From CAZOKH01 sp964580315 (GTDB lineage Bacteria; Chloroflexota; Anaerolineae; Anaerolineales; Anaerolineaceae): a stretch of 8,418 nucleotides of DNA. Positions 1 through 5,234 of the stretch are shown here, piece by piece. The translations under genes were made by a program, and so were the position numbers. The stretch lies in assembly GCA_964580315.1 (NCBI GenBank), contig CAZOKH010000114.1:1-8418 (forward strand), written 5' to 3'. The notes below the pieces were generated by a model that was not told the origin of the DNA, ran no database searches, and worked only from the letters and a program-made list of their open reading frames with translations. Within the stretch, counting starts at the first letter, position 1; every line of letters starts with the position of its first letter.

Positions 1-37
1 ATTACGTCGAGCTTGCTCTTTTTTCAAAACCTACCAA

Positions 38-232
38 TTACGGGACAAACACGACAACACACACATTGAACCGATTCTCAGGCCATTGCTTTTTCTCTTG
101 ATAACTGCGCATCTTGGTAAGCTGGTGCACTAGAGTGAGCATGGCCATAATCACGTATTCTCCCATCAGCTTCAAAGGCACATCGCTCAAAGTGGTCACC
201 AACAAACCTCTTTTCATGAGAGCTTCATCCAA
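38..232 (-). CDS. doubtful small ORF, hypothetical protein
   Basis: An open frame of 64 codons lies downstream of the HTH gene terminator and reads on the same strand. The product has a hydrophobic middle (LMGEYVIMAMLTLVH) that could be a short membrane helix or a buried helix, then a charged stretch (KMRSYQEKKQWPENR). No Shine-Dalgarno sequence precedes the ATG, and a second ATG lies five codons in. I recognise no family. It may be a real small gene, the remnant of a longer one, or chance in AT-rich DNA. Nothing else is supported in bases 1-260. Confidence 0.2.
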   Translation of the reverse strand: MDEALMKRGLLVTTLSDVPLKLMGEYVIMAMLTLVHQLTKMRSYQEKKQWPENRFNVCVVVFVP

Positions 233-266
233 TCACTTTAAAGGTTTTACAAACTCCGTCTCAATT

Positions 267-290
267 AAAAAGAGCGCTTGTTGCGCTCTT
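267..290 (-). terminator. Rho-independent terminator of the HTH gene
   Basis: A perfect 8-bp stem (270-277 with 283-290, AAGAGCGC/GCGCTCTT) with a 5-base loop is followed on the minus strand by five U. The stem begins inside the TAA stop codon of the HTH gene (289-291), so there is no 3' untranslated spacer. Confidence 0.8.
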
Positions 291-756
291 ATTTACTTAT
301 CTGTTCAGCTTTCGTTTTGTAAGGCGTCCCGTCGGAATAGAATAAGATTCTCCCCTTTTTCCCGGAACGTTTATAAATATGGGAACAATACGCTACATCC
401 TGTTCATTCAATTTGAACTTTTGCCCACTTACCCCTAATTTGCGAATGATCCCCTTTTTGACCCAGCCCGATATCGTCATGATGGGAATCGAATACTTGG
501 AAGCCGCTTCGCCCAATCCGATCACCTCTTCTTTCAAGTATTCGAATTTCTTAAATTCGGGTAAATCTTCTTTATGCACCCCATTATTAGAATTGCGCGT
601 CTTTTTCTGAACTTCTTCCTCGCTCACGATCACTTCTCCATTGACCTTGCCTGCGCGAATTTTACCCGCCTCAATCATCGTGCGCAAGCGTGTCTCTTCC
701 ACCCCGTATTTCTGGGCGGCATCACGGACTGTGAGAAACGTGGGAAGTACTGTCAT
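289..756 (-). CDS. tandem winged-HTH (MerR/excisionase-like) DNA-binding protein
   Basis: A 155-residue basic protein, probably a DNA-binding regulator or recombination accessory factor. It contains two copies of the small winged HTH found in MerR-type and excisionase proteins. Module 1 is about residues 8-49 (AAQKYGV, then GKIR, VNG and EEEV). Module 2 is about 79-121 (AASKYSI, then GIIR, VSG and NEQDV). The matching Ala-Ala, Gly, Gly and Val positions keep nearly the same spacing, which shows an internal duplication. A charged linker separates the modules, and the tail after 126 is Lys/Arg-rich. The ATG has no Shine-Dalgarno sequence and no better in-frame start was found, so translation may be leaderless or weak. 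The gene is more AT-rich than the genes to its right and lies just beyond the 3' end of tRNA-Asn. An 11-bp inverted repeat upstream could be its operator. No integrase gene is visible, so an excisionase role is only a possibility. Confidence 0.75.
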   Translation of the reverse strand: MTVLPTFLTVRDAAQKYGVEETRLRTMIEAGKIRAGKVNGEVIVSEEEVQKKTRNSNNGVHKEDLPEFKKFEYLKEEVIGLGEAASKYSIPIMTISGWVKKGIIRKLGVSGQKFKLNEQDVAYCSHIYKRSGKKGRILFYSDGTPYKTKAEQISK

Positions 757-770
757 AATCGATTTAAAAT

Positions 771-805
771 GTATTCATCACCCTGATACTGGCTGTGATG
801 AATAC
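771..805. repeat. 11-bp perfect inverted repeat upstream of the HTH gene
   Basis: GTATTCATCAC at 771-781 is repeated exactly in inverted orientation at 795-805, with a 13-base spacer. It ends 14 bases upstream of the HTH gene start, between that gene and tRNA-Asn. There is no U-tract on the minus strand, and the spacing of about 24 bp centre to centre (just over two helical turns) suits a dimeric DNA-binding protein. The best guess is an operator for autoregulation by the HTH protein. A recombination accessory site is an alternative. Confidence 0.55.
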
Positions 806-843
806 GGTTAGAAAAAAGTTGCACCAAAATTTTGAGTAAAAAG

Positions 844-917
844 CTCCTCGACCAGGACTCGAACCTGGAACCTAGCGGTTAACAGCCGCCCGCTCTGCCG
901 AATTGAGCTATCGAGGA
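844..917 (-). tRNA. tRNA-Asn (anticodon GUU)
   Basis: The reverse complement folds into a full 74-nt cloverleaf. The 7-bp acceptor stem is TCCTCGA/TCGAGGA with discriminator G. The D arm is GCTC/GAGC. The anticodon stem GGCGG/CCGCT has one G-U pair and the loop CTGTTAA places GTT at positions 34-36. The variable loop is 5 bases, and the T arm is CCAGG/CCTGG with loop TTCGAGT. The 3' CCA is not encoded and must be added enzymatically. A short U5 run follows directly, without a hairpin. Confidence 0.97.
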
Positions 918-929
918 AGGCACGGCACA

Positions 930-958
930 ATTATTCCACAAGCCAGCGTGATTGTCAA
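930..958 (-). promoter_or_regulatory. sigma-70-type promoter of tRNA-Asn
   Basis: On the minus strand a perfect -35 TTGACA (953-958) is followed after 17 bases by AATAAT (930-935), five of six matches to the -10 consensus. It sits 12 bases upstream of the mature tRNA 5' end. This is the best promoter in the window, as expected for a stable RNA gene. Confidence 0.85.
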
Positions 959-1022
959 GGAAACGCCTTTGCTTATTTTTACACACTCAAAAGAGCAAGG
1001 CTTGTAAATGGCAGGTTAAAGT

Positions 1023-1045
1023 TTTGTCCTTTTTTGTAGGACAAA
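1023..1045. repeat. 8-bp hairpin between tRNA-Asn and the CAP gene
   Basis: TTTGTCCT (1023-1030) and AGGACAAA (1038-1045) form a perfect stem around a T-rich 7-base loop. The T run lies in the loop rather than after the stem, so it is a poor terminator. It lies about 25 bases upstream of a TATAAT box for the CAP gene and may be an operator or simply a barrier between divergent promoters. Confidence 0.35.
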
Positions 1046-1069
1046 TGGTTTAAATCCCCACAAGTTCAT

Positions 1070-1075
1070 TATAAT
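1070..1075 (+). promoter_or_regulatory. candidate -10 box of the CAP-domain gene
   Basis: A perfect TATAAT lies 83 bases upstream of the CAP gene start. No good -35 is found at 16-18 bases upstream, so the assignment rests on the -10 box and its position in the divergent intergenic region. If used, the transcript would have a leader of about 75 bases. Confidence 0.35.
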
Positions 1076-1158
1076 GTCGTCAGTGCTGAAAATCCGCCTG
1101 TTATTTTTTGGCGCCATTTTAAATCAACAGCACGCAAAACACGGGCCCGAAACGATAT

Positions 1159-1866
1159 ATGCGTTCTTCTTCTTTCCGCCTTCTCGCCGTCTTCCTGTTT
1201 TCAGCAGTATTCACCCTGGCATTCAGTTTACCATTTCTGGGCTCCGGCAATTTGCGGGAAGGTTCGGCGGTGCTCGACAGCGTCCTGCCCACCCAGACCC
1301 CGCAGGATGTTGTTGCCGACCAACCCGAAACCATTGTGCAGGTGACGCCCGAAACCGATGACGAAGAAGCGGTTGATGCCCCGCAGATTTTCCCCACCCC
1401 CACCTACACTCCCACTGCCGCGCCGCCTGAGCCCACTCCCGACGGCTGCGAAGTTACCCTCAACGATGAATATATCCAGATCATGTTGGATCTGATCAAC
1501 CAGGCACGCATGGAAGCCGGCGTCCCCCCGCTGATCACCACTCCCGAACTGATGCAGTCAGCCCAGGCGCACAGCCGCGATATGTCTTGCCGCAATTACT
1601 TCAGCCACAACAACCTGGATGGTGAGACGCCCTTCGACCGCATGGAAGAAGCCGGCTACCCGATGGTTTATGCCGCTGAAAACATTTATGCCGGTCAGGG
1701 CGTGTATAACTCGCCCGAAAAAGCCGTGAAAGCCTGGTTGAACAGCCCCGGCCACCGCGTCAACATGCTCAGCCCCGACTTTGTGCACATCGGCCTGGGA
1801 TACGCCTATACCAGCACCAGTTACTACGGCGGTTATTACACCACCGATTTCGGCAGCACGAATTAA
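1159..1866 (+). CDS. secreted CAP/SCP-domain protein (YkwD-like)
   Basis: A 235-residue exported protein of the CAP superfamily (cysteine-rich secretory proteins, antigen 5, PR-1), in the bacterial YkwD/SCP-like branch. The bacterial function is not settled; cell-wall or extracellular roles are usually proposed. Residues 1-28 form a signal peptide: RSSSFR followed by a long hydrophobic core. Residues about 30-95 are an acidic, Pro/Thr-rich linker ending in PTPTYTPTAAPPEPTP, a tether-like region. The CAP domain spans about 104-233. The cavity residues expected for the family are present: His138, His150, Glu174 in AENIYAG and His199 in SPGHR. The closing motif YYTTDFGS is also typical. Cys97 and Cys144 are the only cysteines and could form a disulfide outside the cell. 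The ATG lacks a clear Shine-Dalgarno sequence, but the signal peptide starting at residue 1 supports it. The gene stands alone and converges with the next one. Confidence 0.9.
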   Translation: MRSSSFRLLAVFLFSAVFTLAFSLPFLGSGNLREGSAVLDSVLPTQTPQDVVADQPETIVQVTPETDDEEAVDAPQIFPTPTYTPTAAPPEPTPDGCEVTLNDEYIQIMLDLINQARMEAGVPPLITTPELMQSAQAHSRDMSCRNYFSHNNLDGETPFDRMEEAGYPMVYAAENIYAGQGVYNSPEKAVKAWLNSPGHRVNMLSPDFVHIGLGYAYTSTSYYGGYYTTDFGSTN

Positions 1867-1903
1867 ACAACCCACCCCCTTTTAATTCAAATCCAAATGT
1901 TTC

Positions 1904-2215
1904 TCACCAGCGCATCCCCTGCGCCAGTTTGCGCAGCATCCTGGCAACTCCCATTTGCACCAAAAACACCAGGAAAATGATTAACGCCACCACCCCCATT
2001 TTTGACGCCAGGCTGGTTGCCGCACTGGCTGCGGAGCTTCCATCTTCGGATACAGTTTGAACCTGCTGCCGTGGTTGAACGATTTCCACGTTCAGATCAC
2101 TGGTTGCCCGGGCGCTGCTGTCTGCGGTGAACGCATCCACCGCTAAAATTGCCACCCCCACCAGAATACCCACGGTGAACAAGACAATTAGAATGTTGCG
2201 GATTGTTCCATTCAT
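1904..2215 (-). CDS. small two-pass membrane protein, unknown function
   Basis: A 103-residue protein that I do not recognise. It has a hydrophobic segment at about 8-27 (ILIVLFTVGILVGVAILAV), a polar Ser/Ala/Gln-rich region at about 30-70, a second hydrophobic segment at about 74-93 (GVVALIIFLVFLVQMGV), and a basic tail (ARMLRKLAQG). Both ends carry positive charge, so both probably face the cytoplasm with the loop of about 45 residues outside. The frame is open further upstream, to 2287. I chose the internal ATG at 2215 because GAGGTG stands 5 bases before it and the extra 24 residues look unlike coding sequence. The gene is convergent with the CAP gene and separated from it by 37 bases. 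A link to the cell envelope is inference from topology only. Confidence 0.7.
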   Translation of the reverse strand: MNGTIRNILIVLFTVGILVGVAILAVDAFTADSSARATSDLNVEIVQPRQQVQTVSEDGSSAASAATSLASKMGVVALIIFLVFLVQMGVARMLRKLAQGMRW

Positions 2216-2226
2216 CGCCTCACCTC
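2216..2226 (-). promoter_or_regulatory. Shine-Dalgarno site setting the start of the two-pass membrane protein
   Basis: GAGGTG at 2221-2226 on the minus strand lies 5 bases from the ATG at 2215. This favours the 103-residue product over the 127-residue reading that starts at 2287, which has no comparable site. Confidence 0.65.
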
Positions 2227-2279
2227 TCAAAATGTGCCTTAACGCATTTGTTGTTGAATTTGTTTTAAATCCAGATATC

Positions 2280-2303
2280 TCGATCATAGCGATGGATGAT
2301 CAA
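2280..2303. repeat. imperfect inverted repeat upstream of the membrane-protein gene
   Basis: TCGATCAT (2280-2287) faces ATGATCAA (2296-2303) with 8 bases between; seven of eight positions match. It lies 64-88 bases before the start of the small membrane protein, in its probable promoter region, and resembles an operator. A chance origin cannot be excluded. Confidence 0.3.
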
Positions 2304-2416
2304 GAAGTGGTTTAAATGCGGTATAAAAATTGGAGGAATTTCAGACGATTCGCTGAGAATTCACTGAGAAGAAACGACGGCACGCCGGGAAAACTCGGGA
2401 GGCCTGGTTGCGTAAC

Positions 2417-2451
2417 AAAAAAGAGGTTGGAGTTTTTTCTCCAACCTCTTT
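2417..2451 (-). terminator. strong Rho-independent terminator after the last surE
   Basis: A perfect 13-bp stem (2420-2432 with 2439-2451) encloses a 6-base loop that is AAAAAA on the minus strand. The stem ends in UUU and three more U follow. It begins 4 bases after the stop codon of the last surE gene and closes the array. Confidence 0.9.
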
Positions 2452-2455
2452 CAAT

Positions 2456-3274
2456 TTATTTTTTTCGCAGGAACTGGTCAAAATCATCAAACCGCACGCG
2501 CGAAGTGGTGTCCAGGCTGAGTGGAGTCACCGACACTTTCTTCTCAATGTTGATCACATAAATATCGGTGTCATTGGGCACATCGCCCGGTTGAATGTCT
2601 GCCCGCTTGCCGCTGATGTGACCGGGACCTTTCCAATCGCCGCTGCGCACCAGCCGGGGCATGTAATAGCGGTGCCGCCCCAGGCGGGTGATGCGCCAGT
2701 CGGTTTGCGGTGTGGCATCGTACGGCACATCAAGCTTGAGCACATCCACATCTTCGGGCAAGTGTTTTTCCAATATCTGGCGCGCAAAAAAAGCGGTGAA
2801 ATAGGCCGCCGTTGAGAAATCAATTTCGCGCGAATAGCTGTGCACCATGCGGTCATCGCGCAGTTGCAGCGAGGCGGCAATGGCCGGAATGCCCTGCGAA
2901 GCCGCTTCCATGGCTGCCCCCACCGTGCCTGAAATGCCCACGCTTTCGCCCACATTCTCACCATAATTGATGCCCGAAACCACCAGGTCGGGCGGTTCGG
3001 TCATAATTTCCAGCAGGGCGTGCTGCACCACCTGCGCCGGGGTGCCGCCCACGGCATAGGTTTCCCATTCCTGGTTGTGCACGGTCAATTTTTCAATGTT
3101 GATTTTTCCATCCGAATAGGATGGAAAACTGCGCCCGCTTCCCGACGCTTGCTCGCGCGGGGCTGCCACGGTCACATATCCCAGCGCAGCCAGCGCTTCA
3201 GCCGCCGCCCACAACCCGGGTGAATTGATACCGTCATCGTTCACCAGCAAGATTTGTGCTTTCTTTGCGCTCAT
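2456..3274 (-). CDS. surE: SurE-family 5'/3'-nucleotidase, array copy 4 (last)
   Basis: A SurE-family metal-dependent phosphatase. Known members remove phosphate from nucleoside 5'- and 3'-monophosphates and sometimes from short polyphosphate, in the cytoplasm. The product is 272 residues from this start. The metal-site residues can be placed by family knowledge: Asp13-Asp14 in VNDDGI, Ser44 in REQASGSG and Asn103 in SGINYGEN. SGTVGAAMEA follows at about 115-124, WRITRLGRHRYY at about 193-204, and the C-terminal VSVTPLSLD at 247-255. Departures from canonical SurE are GTPAQ (77-81) where GTP[AT]D is expected, and Ile instead of Tyr before SGTV. An upstream in-frame ATG at 3304 would add ten residues. 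I prefer 3274 because the product then aligns without a gap, end to end, with the neighbouring 272-residue copy (about 65% identical by hand count). Neither ATG has a good Shine-Dalgarno sequence. Confidence 0.9.
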   Translation of the reverse strand: MSAKKAQILLVNDDGINSPGLWAAAEALAALGYVTVAAPREQASGSGRSFPSYSDGKINIEKLTVHNQEWETYAVGGTPAQVVQHALLEIMTEPPDLVVSGINYGENVGESVGISGTVGAAMEAASQGIPAIAASLQLRDDRMVHSYSREIDFSTAAYFTAFFARQILEKHLPEDVDVLKLDVPYDATPQTDWRITRLGRHRYYMPRLVRSGDWKGPGHISGKRADIQPGDVPNDTDIYVINIEKKVSVTPLSLDTTSRVRFDDFDQFLRKK

Positions 3275-3399
3275 TTTTCCAGGGTTTTCCTCACTCCCAT
3301 CCATTTTCGTCGTACCTTAAACCGGGCGGTGTGGTGTACCCAATCACGCACCCTGCTTTGTTTCAAATGGAAACCGTAATCATCATTGAGAATAAACAC

Positions 3400-3405
3400 A
3401 TTATA
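3400..3405 (-). promoter_or_regulatory. candidate -10 box before the last surE copy
   Basis: A perfect TATAAT on the minus strand lies just after the stop codon of the preceding surE, in the 116-base gap or longer leader before the last copy. A matching -35 at 17 bases is not evident (TTGACC is present but nearly abuts the -10 box), so this may be a weak internal promoter or chance. No terminator separates these two copies. Confidence 0.3.
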
Positions 3406-3420
3406 CGGTCAAAATCCTTT

Positions 3421-4239
3421 TCAGGGTTGGCGCAAAAGGCTTTCCAATTCGCCCAGGTTAACGCGAGAGGTCATATCCAGGCTGAGGGGCGTAACCGACA
3501 CCTTTTTCTCAAAGCGCATGGCATACACATCGCTGCGCGGGTCCAATTCGGAGGGACGCAGTTCAGCGCGTGTTCCGTGCAGCTTGGCCGGTGAATCCCA
3601 TGAGCCTTTACGCTCAGCGTACATCTCATAATAAGGATGACGGGCGGTTGTGGTAATCCGCCAGGGGGTGTGCCGGGTGGCGTCACTGGGCACATCAACT
3701 TTCAGCACGTCCACATCTTGCAGCAGCTTCTTTTTCAACATCAGCTCGGCAAAATATGCGGTAAAGTAAGCTGCCGTTGAAAAATCGATTTCACGCGAAT
3801 AAGAATGATTCTTGCGGGTATCGGCAATTTCCAGTGATGCGGCAATGGCCGGAATGCCAAAGGAAGCCGCTTCCAGCGCCGCTCCCACCGTGCCCGAAAG
3901 ACTGATCACCGTGCCGACATTTTCGCCATAGTTAATTCCCGAAACCACCAGGTCTGGCGGATTGGGCATAATCTCCAGAAGAGCGTGCAGCACTGCCTGC
4001 GCCGGGGTGCCGCCCACCGCGTAGGTTTCCCAATCCTGATCATGAACGGTCAGGATACGGCGCTCAATGCGCCCATCCGAAGTTTTGGGCAGGCTGCGGC
4101 CCGCCCCCGAAGATTGTTCCCGCGGGGCTGCCACGGTGACAAAACCCAACGGCGCCAGGGCTTCAGCCGCCGCCCACAGGGCAGGCGATTGAATACCATC
4201 GTCATTGGTTAATAGAATTTGGAAACGACCATCTTTCAT
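3421..4239 (-). CDS. surE: SurE-family 5'/3'-nucleotidase, array copy 3
   Basis: A complete 272-residue SurE homologue and predicted nucleoside monophosphate phosphatase. The metal site is intact: Asp13-Asp14 in TNDDGI, Ser44 in REQSSGAG, Asn103 in SGINYGEN. SGTVGAALEA at about 115-124, WRITTTARHPYY at about 193-204 and VSVTPLSLDMTSR at 247-259 place the rest of the fold. It shares GTPAQ and the missing Tyr before SGTV with its neighbours. It is colinear without gaps with the last copy and clearly closer to it than to the two upstream copies, which points to the most recent duplication. AGGA stands about 9 bases upstream of the ATG. A terminator lies between this gene and copy 2, so it probably starts its own transcript from the 173-base gap, which also holds palindromic candidate operators. 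Confidence 0.93.
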   Translation of the reverse strand: MKDGRFQILLTNDDGIQSPALWAAAEALAPLGFVTVAAPREQSSGAGRSLPKTSDGRIERRILTVHDQDWETYAVGGTPAQAVLHALLEIMPNPPDLVVSGINYGENVGTVISLSGTVGAALEAASFGIPAIAASLEIADTRKNHSYSREIDFSTAAYFTAYFAELMLKKKLLQDVDVLKVDVPSDATRHTPWRITTTARHPYYEMYAERKGSWDSPAKLHGTRAELRPSELDPRSDVYAMRFEKKVSVTPLSLDMTSRVNLGELESLLRQP

Positions 4240-4248
4240 GAAATTTTT

Positions 4249-4280
4249 CCTCGTAACAATAATTAAGCCGAATATTCGCT
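4249..4280 (-). promoter_or_regulatory. weak candidate promoter region of surE copies 3-4, with palindrome
   Basis: Because a terminator lies just upstream at 4295-4321, a promoter is needed here. On the minus strand a TTAGAA-like -35 is followed after about 17 bases by a TAATTA -10-like element, both poor matches. Between them lies the perfect 10-bp palindrome CGAATATTCG (4269-4278), placed where a repressor could block RNA polymerase. The need for a promoter is well supported; the exact elements are not. Confidence 0.3.
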
Positions 4281-4294
4281 TTTTCTAACTTAAG

Positions 4295-4321
4295 AAAAAA
4301 CCCTTGCAGCTCAGGCAAGGG
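4295..4321 (-). terminator. Rho-independent terminator inside the surE array
   Basis: A perfect 7-bp stem (CCCTTGC 4301-4307 with GCAAGGG 4315-4321), a 7-base loop and six U on the minus strand. It lies 92 bases after the stop codon of surE copy 2 and splits the array into two transcription units (copies 1-2 and copies 3-4), unless read-through occurs. Confidence 0.85.
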
Positions 4322-4383
4322 AGCTTTTGAACCTTATATCATTCTAGCAAAACCAAAACCTAATAAAGTTATGAAAAGGTTAA

Positions 4384-4404
4384 TAACAGGTAAACAACCT
4401 GTTA
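4384..4404. repeat. 8-bp perfect inverted repeat after surE copy 2
   Basis: TAACAGGT (4384-4391) and ACCTGTTA (4397-4404) are perfect inverted copies with a 5-base spacer. The repeat begins 8 bases past the stop codon of copy 2 and is followed on the minus strand by an AT-rich stretch without a clean U-tract. It could be an operator for the downstream copies, an mRNA 3'-end stabilising hairpin, or a weak first terminator. Confidence 0.45.
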
Positions 4405-4412
4405 GAAATTTT

Positions 4413-5234
4413 TTAAGCGCGCATCAAGGATTCAAATGAGTTTGGGTCAATCCGGGATGAAAGATCCAGCGTCAGCGGCGTGACAGACACCTTGCGGTGC
4501 ACCTGCAAAACATAAGCATCGCTGTCATCCGGCAGGCCGGGCTGTTGAGAGGCGTCCAGCCGGTGGAATATGGTCTCTGATTTCTGGTTCCAGTCGCTGC
4601 GCGGTTTAAGCGGCGCGTCAAAGTGATGATAACGAGCCGCCAGGCGGGTAATCTGCCAGGGCGTATCCAGCGTGGCGTCAAACGGCACATCCACTTTCAG
4701 CACATCCACATCTGCCGGCATCTTCCTGCCAAGCATCAATTCAGCAAACCTTCGGGCAAACTGTGCGGCAATCGAAAAATCCAGGTCATGCGGGTCGTGC
4801 AACTGGCGCAGGTGCTGCACTTCCAGCGACATGGCCAACCCGGGAATACCCAGCGAAGCGGCTTCCAGCGCTGCCCCAACCGTGCCGGAAAGCCCGATGT
4901 TGTCGCCAATGTTTTCACCAATATTGATACCCGAAACCACCAGGTCGGGCGGCTCGGGCATAATCTCCAGCAGGGCATGCTGCACCACCTGGGCGGGTGT
5001 GCCTTCCACCGCATAACCTTTCCACACGCTGTGATCAAAGGCACATTCGCGCTCCTCGATCCGCCCGGTCGAAAGGGTAGGACAACTGCGCCCCACCCCC
5101 GACTGCTGGCGCGACGGCGCCGCCACGGTCACTTCACCCAGCTCTTTCAGGGTCTGGGCGGCTGCCCACAGGCCGGTTGAATCCAGTCCATCATCATTCA
5201 CCAGTAAAATGCGGGGAGTGTGATCCCTGTTCAT
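4413..5234 (-). CDS. surE: SurE-family 5'/3'-nucleotidase, array copy 2
   Basis: A complete 273-residue SurE homologue. The metal-site residues are Asp14-Asp15 (VNDDGL), the Ser of RQQSGVG and the Asn of SGINIGEN. SGTVGAALEA, the DVDVLKVDVP strand and the late VSVTPLTLD are all present. It has GTPAQ, like the rest of the array, with Leu before SGTV. It differs most from the others in the middle (QLHDPHDLDF) and in the region after WQITRLAARY, which are candidate substrate-specificity segments. The start codon overlaps the stop of copy 1 as ATGA (5231-5234). AAGGGAG stands 5 bases before the ATG, inside the end of copy 1, so the two are almost certainly co-transcribed and translationally coupled. 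That arrangement suits production in fixed ratio, perhaps for a mixed oligomer, which is inference. Confidence 0.93.
   Translation of the reverse strand: MNRDHTPRILLVNDDGLDSTGLWAAAQTLKELGEVTVAAPSRQQSGVGRSCPTLSTGRIEERECAFDHSVWKGYAVEGTPAQVVQHALLEIMPEPPDLVVSGINIGENIGDNIGLSGTVGAALEAASLGIPGLAMSLEVQHLRQLHDPHDLDFSIAAQFARRFAELMLGRKMPADVDVLKVDVPFDATLDTPWQITRLAARYHHFDAPLKPRSDWNQKSETIFHRLDASQQPGLPDDSDAYVLQVHRKVSVTPLTLDLSSRIDPNSFESLMRA

Noticed and set aside
114..416. Plus-strand ORF across the left AT-rich region
   Set aside because: It crosses the HTH gene terminator and is antisense to the conserved end of the HTH protein; no ribosome site or domain.
844..917. tRNA-Asn 3' end as a proven attachment site
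   Set aside because: No direct repeat of the tRNA 3' end was found elsewhere in the window and no integrase gene is present, so it is kept only as a hypothesis.
1074..1361. Plus-strand ORF overlapping the start of the CAP gene in another frame
   Set aside because: The CAP frame has a signal peptide, linker and full domain; this frame is a shadow with His/Pro/Arg-rich composition.
1860..1888. Inverted repeat GAATTAAA/TTTAATTC around the CAP stop codon as a terminator
   Set aside because: The stem is only A-T/G-C weak (8 bp, mostly AT), the loop is 13 bases, and no U-tract follows on either strand.
2316..2561. Plus-strand ORF just right of the small membrane-protein gene
   Set aside because: It runs through the perfect terminator hairpin at 2420-2451 and into the antisense of surE; its Arg/Asn-rich product shows no recognisable feature.
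2456..3304. Start of the last surE at the upstream ATG (3304)
   Set aside because: The extra ten residues have no counterpart in the other copies, while the start at 3274 gives gap-free alignment with the 272-residue neighbour. It remains possible.
4623..5180. Long plus-strand ORF (185 codons) opposite surE copy 2
   Set aside because: It is antisense to a well-supported surE gene and its product is rich in His, Arg, Gln and Gly without any domain, as expected for the complement of a GC-rich gene.
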